In this document: piece by piece, positions 55,066-62,275 of the stretch
Numbering within the stretch: the stretch's first letter is position 1
Layout of the letters: each line of letters begins with the position of its first letter
Assembly (NCBI GenBank): GCA_013911065.1
Contig: JACERV010000030.1
Coordinates: 1 to 64,000, forward strand
Length of the DNA: 64,000 nucleotides
From: Ruminococcus sp.
GTDB taxonomy: Bacteria > Bacillota > Clostridia > Lachnospirales > Lachnospiraceae
Direction of reading: 5' to 3'
Notes under the pieces: generated by a model
Seen by the model: only the letters and a program-made list of their open reading frames with translations
Databases searched by the model: none
Told to the model about the DNA's origin: nothing
Made by a program: the position numbers and the translations under genes

Positions 55066-56097
55066 CTAAATTTTGGGCACTCCTGCCAAAGTGCCATCTA
55101 CCAGATACATATCCGCTGCCCACTCCATACCCTTCTGATTCTGCGCCTGGAGACAATTGTAAATCTGCCTTACACTTTCTTTTAGATTTTGGGCATAAGT
55201 AATTACATGCCGTCTTCCGGCCTCTGGAAAATCATCCACCGCGGCTACCTGAACGCGCAGCTTCAGGCGGCGTACCGCATCCGATACCGCCGCCCCATTT
55301 TCTCTGTCACCGCAGATGACAGCCTGTGGAATTTTGTCCCCGCAGGATTTCATATAATCCAGAATAAACCGGCTGCCTGTATTCTGGTACTTCCATGGAA
55401 GATGCAGAAACACTTTCTGTTCCCCTGACTCTTTCAGGTAAGCCTTCTCCCGTCTGGAAATACTATAAATATCTTTCCGGTCCCATCCCGCATATCCGAT
55501 ATTAGAATATCCCAATTCCTTCAGTGTATGATAAATGACTTGGATGGCCTTGTCATTATTCAGTGCCACACAGTCCGCATAAGGAATTCCTTTGTCTGTA
55601 TCGAAAAAAACCATGTTCATTCCAAGAGCCCGGAGCCTTTTCAGCTTTTCTACGTCCACCGGAAGATCCTCCAGCCACACCGCCACATTTTGAAGCCCTC
55701 TTTTGTACAGCCTGTACAGGCAGTTCTCCAGGGATTCTCTGTGGGGCTTTTCCACATAGAGGAGCATGGAACCTTCCTGCTCCGCATACATCTGAAAATG
55801 TGCAATAAATTCCGAGAAAAACGGATTCTTTGCCGGGGCAATGAGCACAATCATATCCATGTTGCTGGCAGTTCCGTAGTTGTGGAAACAAATTCTCGTG
55901 CCGCTGCCCACTTCTCTTATAACCAGATTATCCTGTTCCAAAAGCTCCAGTGACTTGCGCAGGGTAACCCTGCTTACATCCAGCTCCTCCGCCAGAATGC
56001 GCTCTGCAGGTATTCTTTCGCCCTCCTGGTATATGCCATTGAAAATAGCATCGCATATCCTGTTTTTTACATTAATATATAAATTTTCTTCACTCAT
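55066..56097 (-). CDS. GntR-type regulator with LacI-like sugar-binding domain
   Basis: About 343 residues from the ATG at 56097; alternative starts a few codons earlier exist and none has a strong ribosome binding site. The N-terminal winged helix (1-70, with IPAERILAEELDVSRVTLRK) is GntR type. The C-terminal 270 residues resemble the periplasmic binding-protein fold (IVLIAPAKNPFFSEFIAHFQ, PYADCVALNNDKAIQVIYHT), as in AraR. It therefore senses a sugar or sugar phosphate. It is last in the glycyl-radical operon and is the natural candidate to bind the palindrome at 61032-61056. Confidence 0.87.
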   Translation of the reverse strand: MSEENLYINVKNRICDAIFNGIYQEGERIPAERILAEELDVSRVTLRKSLELLEQDNLVIREVGSGTRICFHNYGTASNMDMIVLIAPAKNPFFSEFIAHFQMYAEQEGSMLLYVEKPHRESLENCLYRLYKRGLQNVAVWLEDLPVDVEKLKRLRALGMNMVFFDTDKGIPYADCVALNNDKAIQVIYHTLKELGYSNIGYAGWDRKDIYSISRREKAYLKESGEQKVFLHLPWKYQNTGSRFILDYMKSCGDKIPQAVICGDRENGAAVSDAVRRLKLRVQVAAVDDFPEAGRRHVITYAQNLKESVRQIYNCLQAQNQKGMEWAADMYLVDGTLAGVPKI

Positions 56098-56114
56098 ACA
56101 AGTCATTATAGCTC

Positions 56115-57611
56115 TTAGGAATGATTTTTGCAAACAAACAACTCTTTATTTCTTGGATACAGTTCTTTATAAACCTGATATCTTTCCTCATATATTTTTT
56201 GATTCTCTGTATTAGGTATTACTACATCCTCACTGAGGCGGATAATTTTACTGCAGGCTTCCTCATAGGAGGAATACCCTTTTGTTCCTACCGCTGCCGT
56301 GATAGCTGCTCCAACACACGCCTGTTCTTTTCCGGTACTTGTATAGATTTCCCTTCCAAACATATCCGCCTGGATCTGGCGGAACAAAAGCCCCCTTGCG
56401 CCTCCGCCTGATGCCAGAATACGATGGTACTCTACACCCATATCCTGAAAAATCTCCAGAGAGTTTTTCAATCCGAAGATAATTCCCTCCATCGTACTTC
56501 TAATCAAGTCTGCTTTTGTATGTTTTAAAGTAAGTCCCATATAAATCCCCCGGGCATCCGGATCATTATAGGGGGTGCGCTCTCCGCTGAGGTAAGGCAG
56601 GAAAAGAAGTCCCCCGCTTCCCACAGGAGAAGTTTCCGCCAAAGCAGTCATTTCATCATAAGACTGCATATCCAGGATATTATTCATCAGCCATTTCAGC
56701 GCGACTCCGCCGCTTAAATTGGCACCCATCAAAAGCCATCTGTCCTCCCGTATATGACAGAACGTATTTGTCCGGTATTTCTGGTCATACAAAGGCTCTG
56801 AAAGAGAACAGGAAAGCTGGCTGGCTGTCCCGATATTGGAAGAAAGTGTTCCCGGAGATACGATACCATTTCCCACGGCCTGCATAAAGGTATCACCGCC
56901 CCCGTATACAAGCTTTGTTCCGGCACGCAGCCCTGTTTCCTTCTCTCCCGCAGGGGTCACCTCACCTGCAATCTCATAAGCCTCATGACATGGAAGGAAG
57001 AACTCTCTTTCCAGCCCGAGCCTGTCAATGAACTTCCATGCCCATTGCCTGTTTTTCGTATCAAAAATAGCGGTTCCTGAAGCATCAGACACATCGGTCC
57101 CCAACTCTTGGCACATTTTATAGCGAAGATAATCCTTTGGAAGCATCACTTTAGAAATATTTGCGTAGGTTTTTGGCTCATGCTTCTTTACCCACATCAG
57201 AGAACTAATCAAAAAACCGGTGCTCACTGAATTCAGAGATGTTTGTTTATATTCTTCCTCTGGTATCACAGAATAAATGCCCCGGATTTCTTCTCCGCTG
57301 CGCTGATCAGCCCATATAATTGCATCTCCAAGAAGAGTTCCGTTTTTGTCAAGCATTACCAGACCATGCATCTGTCCAGAGTATCCAATTCCTTTGATAG
57401 AATCCCTGGCCTCCGGATAATTTCCAAGAAGCCTTTGGATCGTTTTGCAGGTGGCCTGCCAGAGCAGGTTCATGTCCTGCTGGGCATATTGCTGCTCTGG
57501 TTTTATAATATCGTATCCTTCCTGTGCGGTGCCTAAAATTTCCCCGTTTTCCTTCATTAATAGAGATTTCACGCTGGAAGTCCCCAAGTCTATTCCCATA
57601 TAATAGTGCAT
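56115..57611 (-). CDS. FGGY-family carbohydrate kinase, xylulokinase-like
   Basis: A 498-residue FGGY kinase. Phosphate-binding GIDLGTSSVKSLLM opens the protein. GYSGQMHGLVML carries the GQMHG typical of xylulokinases, catalytic Asp lies in AIIWADQRS, and the C-terminal domain has SGGGARGLLFRQIQADMFG. It would phosphorylate a ketose or polyol with ATP. It starts 16 bases after the glycyl-radical enzyme gene and is followed by the regulator, so it very likely acts on the substrate or product of that enzyme. Xylulose is plausible but not proven. Confidence 0.9.
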   Translation of the reverse strand: MHYYMGIDLGTSSVKSLLMKENGEILGTAQEGYDIIKPEQQYAQQDMNLLWQATCKTIQRLLGNYPEARDSIKGIGYSGQMHGLVMLDKNGTLLGDAIIWADQRSGEEIRGIYSVIPEEEYKQTSLNSVSTGFLISSLMWVKKHEPKTYANISKVMLPKDYLRYKMCQELGTDVSDASGTAIFDTKNRQWAWKFIDRLGLEREFFLPCHEAYEIAGEVTPAGEKETGLRAGTKLVYGGGDTFMQAVGNGIVSPGTLSSNIGTASQLSCSLSEPLYDQKYRTNTFCHIREDRWLLMGANLSGGVALKWLMNNILDMQSYDEMTALAETSPVGSGGLLFLPYLSGERTPYNDPDARGIYMGLTLKHTKADLIRSTMEGIIFGLKNSLEIFQDMGVEYHRILASGGGARGLLFRQIQADMFGREIYTSTGKEQACVGAAITAAVGTKGYSSYEEACSKIIRLSEDVVIPNTENQKIYEERYQVYKELYPRNKELFVCKNHS

Positions 57612-57627
57612 CTTTTCCCCCTTGTCT

Positions 57628-60009
57628 CTACATACTGGTAGATTCTAAATCCAGCCGTTTGATGATATCTTCCTGAATATCTGGTGATAAATCCAGGAAA
57701 TTTACAAATGTTCCATGTATCCTCATAATATACACTCCGCTGGGTGCATATTTCTTTTGGTTTGCCAGTACTTTTCTGAGCATTCCAGGTGTTGTCACAT
57801 TCACATACAGATAGAATGGAGATATGCCTTCTTTCTGCGGATTATAAAACAGCGGATTTATAATTTTATCACGGAATTCAAGTCCCTTGCCTTCAAAATC
57901 GGTTGTCTTGAAATAATTGGGGTTAATTCCCAAATGAGACGCATAGCCTCCGTTCATCTTTTCAAAAGGCAGCCTCATATTAGACAGTATCCTGAAGCCC
58001 AGCCCCTGATGTGCTTCTCCATACAGCGGGTCCACACCGTAACCTAACTGTTCTCTGGCTTTTCTTCCGTCTGGTGTAGCTCCCACCCAATATCCATACA
58101 GAAGATGGGTAGATGGGGTAGCCCAGTCCGCCCGGAATGGATTGCCTAAATAGTTTTTTCTGGATGCAACCATGTCACTGACCCGGTTTGCAATCTCGGC
58201 TGCCTCGTCATCTACTTCCGCTATATGATTGCCAAATTTAGGAGCAGTCAGAAGGTATTGCTGCATTTCAGAATCATTTTCAAAATTTGTCCGCAATGCT
58301 TCTATCAGCCGCTCTGCATCCTGGGGGCGCTCTTTCAGCAAAGTATCAATTGCTACAAAAGAATCTGCAAGTACGGACAGTCCATGAATCAAACATCCGC
58401 TTCCATTATATTTGGTCCCCTGTTTCTTTGTATCCCTGGTATCAATGCCGCTCTCCACACCGCCCATCATGGTTGATAAAAATGGAACCTGTAGAAGTCC
58501 GATTGCCTCAGATGCGGCGTTTGCAGAGGCAGTCATTTTATCCACGTACTCCTCTAAATTACGGTAAAATATCTCTCTGATATTCTCAAGTACTGCTTTT
58601 TTGTCTGTGTATCCCAGCTCTTCATCACTCTTGCCCAATTTTTTGCCGGTTATGGTGGATACGCCTCCGTTTAAAGACAGCTCCAGTACTTTCCCCAGAT
58701 TCAGCCAGCTATTTGTTGTATTGCCGTTGTCCTTTCCCATAATCAGTGGCTCCTGGCAGCCTGCCACGGAATAGTCTTCCAAATCTTCCGGGCTTACCCC
58801 GCTTACATTCTGAAGTACAGGGAAAACAGCATCATCATTAAAGAGTGAAGGGGTCAGGCAGCCGGGTGTAAAGAAAAATCTGCCCAGGCTCTCATATAAT
58901 TCCTGAGGTGTGTTCTTATGGAGCTTTACGGAAAGTATAGGCTGTGGAAGATTCATGTCATAATACGCATCCAAAAGAGCATAGGAAGATAAACTTGTCA
59001 TATCTTCTCCTGTATTTGATTTTCCTCCGATGATCAGATTCTGGGAAATTGCCCAGCTCCTGTCCGCAACATTGAAAAATACAAGCAGATGCTTAAACAG
59101 TGCCGCAGCCGTCTCCCTGTCTGTCTGCCCCATTGCACGGTATGGTTCAAAAATCCTGTCTGCATTTCCAACGGAGAATGCAAATGGGTTCGGAGCCTGC
59201 TCCAGGCACATCGTCTGCCAGATTAAAAGGAAAGACTGGATGGACTCATACAAGTTCTTTGCCCCTTCTTTCGGAACTTTTCTTAGTGTTTCCGCCATCA
59301 GAGAATACCTGGGCTTCTCCTGGGGGGCCGCTTTCTCGTATTTTTCCTGTGCCAGCTCTGCATATCTTTCCGCCAAAATCAGCACTGTATCTAAGGCAAT
59401 ATCCATTGCCTGGAAGTAAACCTTTTTTTCCTTATCCGTTTCCTTTTCCATATTCCGGTGTATCTCATCTTTTACACCTTGCACTCCGTATTTTAGTAAA
59501 GGACGCACATCTGGAATCAGGTGTCCCGTTACCTGCTCAATAAAAAAGATAGCCTCGCTTGTACTGTCTCCCGCTATATCATAAGCCTTGCGCAGTGTAT
59601 CAGCAAACTGTGTTTGATTATTATACTCCTTCAGGCTGTCAATTCTCTCCTGGGTGATATCTCCTATAGGATCAATGTCCCCAAATACTGCCACCGGGTC
59701 ACAATATCCGCTGAAAGAATCCACAGTAAAAGCAGGGTTAATCAATGCATAAGACCGTGCAAATGCATCGTCCTGTGTACCGGCAAACATATGGTAATCG
59801 CTGATCCACAGGGGCAGTTCTCTTGCGACCTCTCTCAGTGTCTTAGCAATACGGATGGAATCAGGTTCATTCTTAAACTCCTCATCACACCGTCTCATGG
59901 TCTCCTTCGCCAGAAACCATCCTTCCAAGTGGTCAATACTTCTTTCCTCCTGAAATCTCTTCTTCGCCAAATCCGTAATCTTTTGGGCTGATAATCCATT
60001 TTCTAACAT
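57628..60009 (-). CDS. Glycyl-radical enzyme of unassigned specificity
   Basis: A 793-residue enzyme of the pyruvate formate-lyase/diol dehydratase superfamily. The thiyl-radical cysteine is Cys418 in SVAGCQEPLIMG, the GCxE form seen in dehydratases and not the Cys-Cys of true pyruvate formate-lyase. Glu420 would be the general base. The glycyl radical site is Gly766 in IMRIHGTFVNFLDLSPDIQE, 28 residues from the end, an uncommon variant of RVxGY. Length fits the dehydratase/lyase group. Its neighbours are its activase, a xylulokinase-like kinase and a sugar-sensing regulator, so the substrate is probably a sugar, polyol or anhydrosugar. No tested subtype can be named. Confidence 0.9.
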   Translation of the reverse strand: MLENGLSAQKITDLAKKRFQEERSIDHLEGWFLAKETMRRCDEEFKNEPDSIRIAKTLREVARELPLWISDYHMFAGTQDDAFARSYALINPAFTVDSFSGYCDPVAVFGDIDPIGDITQERIDSLKEYNNQTQFADTLRKAYDIAGDSTSEAIFFIEQVTGHLIPDVRPLLKYGVQGVKDEIHRNMEKETDKEKKVYFQAMDIALDTVLILAERYAELAQEKYEKAAPQEKPRYSLMAETLRKVPKEGAKNLYESIQSFLLIWQTMCLEQAPNPFAFSVGNADRIFEPYRAMGQTDRETAAALFKHLLVFFNVADRSWAISQNLIIGGKSNTGEDMTSLSSYALLDAYYDMNLPQPILSVKLHKNTPQELYESLGRFFFTPGCLTPSLFNDDAVFPVLQNVSGVSPEDLEDYSVAGCQEPLIMGKDNGNTTNSWLNLGKVLELSLNGGVSTITGKKLGKSDEELGYTDKKAVLENIREIFYRNLEEYVDKMTASANAASEAIGLLQVPFLSTMMGGVESGIDTRDTKKQGTKYNGSGCLIHGLSVLADSFVAIDTLLKERPQDAERLIEALRTNFENDSEMQQYLLTAPKFGNHIAEVDDEAAEIANRVSDMVASRKNYLGNPFRADWATPSTHLLYGYWVGATPDGRKAREQLGYGVDPLYGEAHQGLGFRILSNMRLPFEKMNGGYASHLGINPNYFKTTDFEGKGLEFRDKIINPLFYNPQKEGISPFYLYVNVTTPGMLRKVLANQKKYAPSGVYIMRIHGTFVNFLDLSPDIQEDIIKRLDLESTSM

Positions 60010-60123
60010 CTTTTTCCTCCATCTTTTTAATTCTTTCTTTTCTGCATTTATAATAAGTTACTTTCGGCATCTGCCTATACATGTTTTCTTGAACTACTAT
60101 TATTCATATTCAGGAAATATACG

Positions 60124-60990
60124 CTAAGTCCGCATATATTTCAGCCCAGCCTCTGCAATTGCCTCTCTGAACTGCTTTACTGTCTCATCACTTATATGGG
60201 CCTCCTCTGTCATTTGGTATTCCAATCCGCACTGATTCCATTTTCCTTTTCCAAATTCATGATACTGCAATATCTCAAAGGTTACGTTTTCTCCATTTAT
60301 AGACCTGAAAAATTCCAGAAATTCTTTTTGATCCCCCGTACTGTCGTTGACACCCCCTATCAGAGGTACTCTGATATGTACACAAGGATGGGTTTCGGCG
60401 ACTTTTCGTATGTTCTCCATAACCCGTTCATTTGAAACTCCTGTTGCCTGACGGTGTTTCTCCTCATCACACGATTTACAGTCCATGATCAGCTGACTTA
60501 TATATGGAAAACATTCCGACAGGCGGGGATGTGTTCCATTTGTCTCTAAGGCCGTGTGTATTCCCTCTGCCCGCAGCCTTTTGAGCACCTCTAAAAGTTC
60601 TGTAAACTGTACCGTAGCTTCACCTCCCGTAAAGGTGACACCCCCTCCGTCATAGAACATAAGACGATTGGAAAGCACTTCTTCTACCAACGTATCTGTA
60701 TCCATTTCCTCATAAGAAAGGCGGATTCCTTTCGTCCGGTGCTTTGTGATACATTCATGCCCTTTGCAAAGCCGGCATACATCCCGGTCCAGCTTTCCAT
60801 CGTGAATCGCATGATAAGGACAGACTTCCGCTAAAAGCCACTGCTTATCTGTTACCAGCACCCCTTCCGCCTTCATTCCCTCCGGATTGGAACACCAGGG
60901 ACATTTCATGTTACAGCCCTGAAGGTGGTAAACCAAGCGGTTTCCAAAGCCATCCTGGGAATAATTAAAGCCCTTTTGAAAAATCTTCAT
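60124..60990 (-). CDS. Glycyl-radical enzyme activase (radical SAM)
   Basis: A 288-residue PflA-type activating enzyme. The radical-SAM cysteines are in LQGCNMKCPWCSNPEG, the GGE-like motif is TFTGGEATVQF, and the C-terminal half has the barrel strands IRVPLIGGVNDS. Between residues 57 and 80 there are extra cysteines (CPYHAIH...CRLCKGHEC), enough for one auxiliary cluster but fewer than the eight found in activases with two ferredoxin-like clusters. It lies first in the operon, 114 bases upstream of the enzyme gene, and would generate the Gly766 radical. Confidence 0.92.
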   Translation of the reverse strand: MKIFQKGFNYSQDGFGNRLVYHLQGCNMKCPWCSNPEGMKAEGVLVTDKQWLLAEVCPYHAIHDGKLDRDVCRLCKGHECITKHRTKGIRLSYEEMDTDTLVEEVLSNRLMFYDGGGVTFTGGEATVQFTELLEVLKRLRAEGIHTALETNGTHPRLSECFPYISQLIMDCKSCDEEKHRQATGVSNERVMENIRKVAETHPCVHIRVPLIGGVNDSTGDQKEFLEFFRSINGENVTFEILQYHEFGKGKWNQCGLEYQMTEEAHISDETVKQFREAIAEAGLKYMRT

Positions 60991-61031
60991 AATATTTTCC
61001 TCTTTCCGTTCACCGCGACAATCTTTCTCTA

Positions 61032-61056
61032 ATTGGTATTATATATTAATACCAAT
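61032..61056. promoter_or_regulatory. 25-bp operator-like palindrome over the glycyl-radical operon promoter
   Basis: ATTGGTATTA, a five-base spacer TATAT, then TAATACCAAT form perfect ten-base arms. The palindrome covers the -10 element and part of the spacer of the promoter, as a repressor site would. The GntR/AraR-like regulator at the end of the operon is the likely ligand, since AraR-type operators have a similar length and symmetry. This is inference. Confidence 0.65.
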
Positions 61057-61066
61057 AAATTGTCAA
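61038..61066 (-). promoter_or_regulatory. Consensus sigma-A promoter of the glycyl-radical operon
   Basis: On the minus strand TTGACA (61061-61066), a 17-base spacer and TATAAT (61038-61043) match the sigma-A consensus exactly. It lies about 50 bases upstream of the activase start codon and predicts a very strong promoter that must be repressed. Confidence 0.85.
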
Positions 61067-61094
61067 TATAGAGCAAAAGATTAATTATCAAAAC

Positions 61095-61325
61095 TTACTC
61101 TTCTGCTTCTATCTTCTGATCACTCTCACATGGAATGTATTGAGCAATATCCTGTATATTACAATTTAGAATGTTGCACAAATCATTGATAGTCACCGTA
61201 CTGATTGGACTATTTTTTCTTAGCCTGTTGATGGTCGAACTTGATATGCGGTACTTCTTAATTAGTGTGTAAGTTGACTCATCCGAATTCTGTAGTGTTA
61301 TCCAAAAAGGACTATAATCAATCAT
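61095..61325 (-). CDS. Small XRE/Cro-type helix-turn-helix regulator
   Basis: About 76 residues starting at the ATG at 61325, five bases after GGGAGGG. One Cro/C1-like domain is recognised by YTLIKKYRISSSTINRLRKN (helices 2-3) and ISTVTINDLCNILNCNIQDI (helices 4-5). The C-terminus is acidic. Such minimal repressors usually control their own and a divergent gene. The divergent neighbour's promoter contains repeats of GACTATA that could be its operator. It resembles YozG-type regulators. Confidence 0.85.
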   Translation of the reverse strand: MIDYSPFWITLQNSDESTYTLIKKYRISSSTINRLRKNSPISTVTINDLCNILNCNIQDIAQYIPCESDQKIEAEE

Positions 61326-61366
61326 ATGCACCCTCCCTTTTAATAGGATATTATCCACTCTCTGGG

Positions 61367-61395
61367 TTGACTATAGTCTATTTAACGACTATAAT
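61367..61395 (+). promoter_or_regulatory. Promoter with operator-like GACTATA repeats
   Basis: TTGACT (61367-61372), a 17-base spacer and TATAAT (61390-61395) form a near-consensus promoter for the small plus-strand gene. The palindrome GACTATAGTC (61369-61378) overlaps the -35 and a second GACTATA (61387-61393) overlaps the -10, a layout suited to repression by the divergent HTH protein. Confidence 0.7.
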
Positions 61396-61416
61396 ATCTT
61401 TAGGGAGTGATTCAAT

Positions 61417-61653
61417 ATGAAGCCAAATATGAATTTAGAGCAGCAAAAAAGGTTTTGGGACTTTATTTTTATGGATGATTTCGAATTTTACGATATGTAT
61501 ATTGCCGGGTTGCCCGAGGAGGCTCAGGAAAGGTTCTTTAATGAAACGCCTGACTTTTTTTCTGATTACATCAACAGATCTAAAAAAATTGATTTAAAAG
61601 AAGATAAGATTTATCAGAATATTATGCTTAAAATTCAAAATATAAAAGAATAA
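61417..61653 (+). CDS. Small uncharacterised protein divergent from HTH regulator
   Basis: A 78-residue acidic protein, MKPNMNLEQQKRFWDFIFMD onwards, rich in Phe, Asp and Glu and mostly helical by appearance. GGGAG lies nine bases before the ATG and a near-consensus promoter precedes it, so the gene is probably real and expressed. I recognise no family. Its partner is the 76-residue HTH regulator across a short shared promoter region. A toxin/antitoxin-like or small regulatory pair is possible, but nothing shows toxicity. A long imperfect hairpin follows at 61669-61740. Confidence 0.6.
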   Translation: MKPNMNLEQQKRFWDFIFMDDFEFYDMYIAGLPEEAQERFFNETPDFFSDYINRSKKIDLKEDKIYQNIMLKIQNIKE

Positions 61654-61668
61654 CTCTTCAACAAAATC

Positions 61669-61740
61669 GATAGGGGAAGACCGATTCTGTAGGGGTATAT
61701 AAACGGCTCCGCCTTCCCTGCAGAATTACTCTTCCCTATC
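61669..61740. repeat. Long imperfect inverted repeat downstream of the small gene
   Basis: GATAGGGGAAGA and GATTCTGTAGGG on the left pair with CCCTGCAGAATT and TCTTCCCTATC on the right, about 23 pairs with one small internal loop and a loop of about 20 bases. No clean T-run follows directly. It could be a terminator-like structure, a small RNA or a miniature element. Confidence 0.45.
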
Positions 61741-61797
61741 TTCTAATTTATATTAACATAAATTGTCACTCAACGCTTCGTTATTATCATTTCTATT

Positions 61798-62262
61798 TTA
61801 AGAAACCTGAATAATAGTCAGGTTTGCCTGAATAGCTGATTCACCGTAAATAACAGGCGCGCCAGTATTATTGAAAAGACTAAACGTAGTTGGTGTATTA
61901 GTCACTGTAATCAAAGCACTTCCATTTAATTGCAGTGTTACTATTGGTTCAGGTGATGAGGATAAAATAGTATCTGAGCCTCCCAAAATGATTCTTATTC
62001 CGAAAACAACGGAAGTCTCTGCTTGTGCACCATCAGTATTGACCCACCAGGAAACATAATAATTTCCCGCTCTATTGATAAAGAAGGTCCCGATCCCTGC
62101 ATTATAAACGATATCAGGTGAAGGGGAATTAATTGTAGTATCAAATAACACATTACTATTGTCGTTAACCGTACCACCACTGCTGCCCTGAAGCTGCACC
62201 TGCAGCCCTGAGAGGGCTACGCTGTCTCCGATTGGTCCTGTGGGTCCGGTGGCTCCAATCAT
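61798..62262 (-). pseudogene. 3' part of a collagen-like surface protein gene, truncated at the recombinase junction
   Basis: The frame starts MIGATGPTGPIGDSVALSGL: only four collagen Gly-X-Y triplets remain before a C-terminal beta-rich domain of about 140 residues like the BclA/TNF-like trimer heads of exosporium-type proteins. Such proteins normally carry long GPTG/GATG repeats in front. The sequence upstream of the ATG is the 3' end of a serine recombinase, and no usable ribosome binding site is seen. The N-terminal repeats were therefore probably separated by insertion of an element, and the missing half should lie beyond the window. Confidence 0.6.
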
Positions 62263-62275
62263 TTATGCTCAAATA
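62255..62275. other. Candidate element/chromosome junction (attachment site)
   Basis: The collagen-like frame and the recombinase 3' end meet here with only six bases between. Because serine integrase genes commonly sit at one end of their element, the crossover site is likely within or next to this point. The partner half-site would lie at the other end of the element, outside the window. Confidence 0.4.

Noticed and set aside
57628-60990. Reading the glycyl-radical enzyme and activase as pyruvate formate-lyase (pflB/pflA)
   Set aside because: The enzyme lacks the adjacent Cys-Cys of pyruvate formate-lyase and has GCQE and RIHGTF. The linked kinase and sugar regulator also do not fit pyruvate metabolism.
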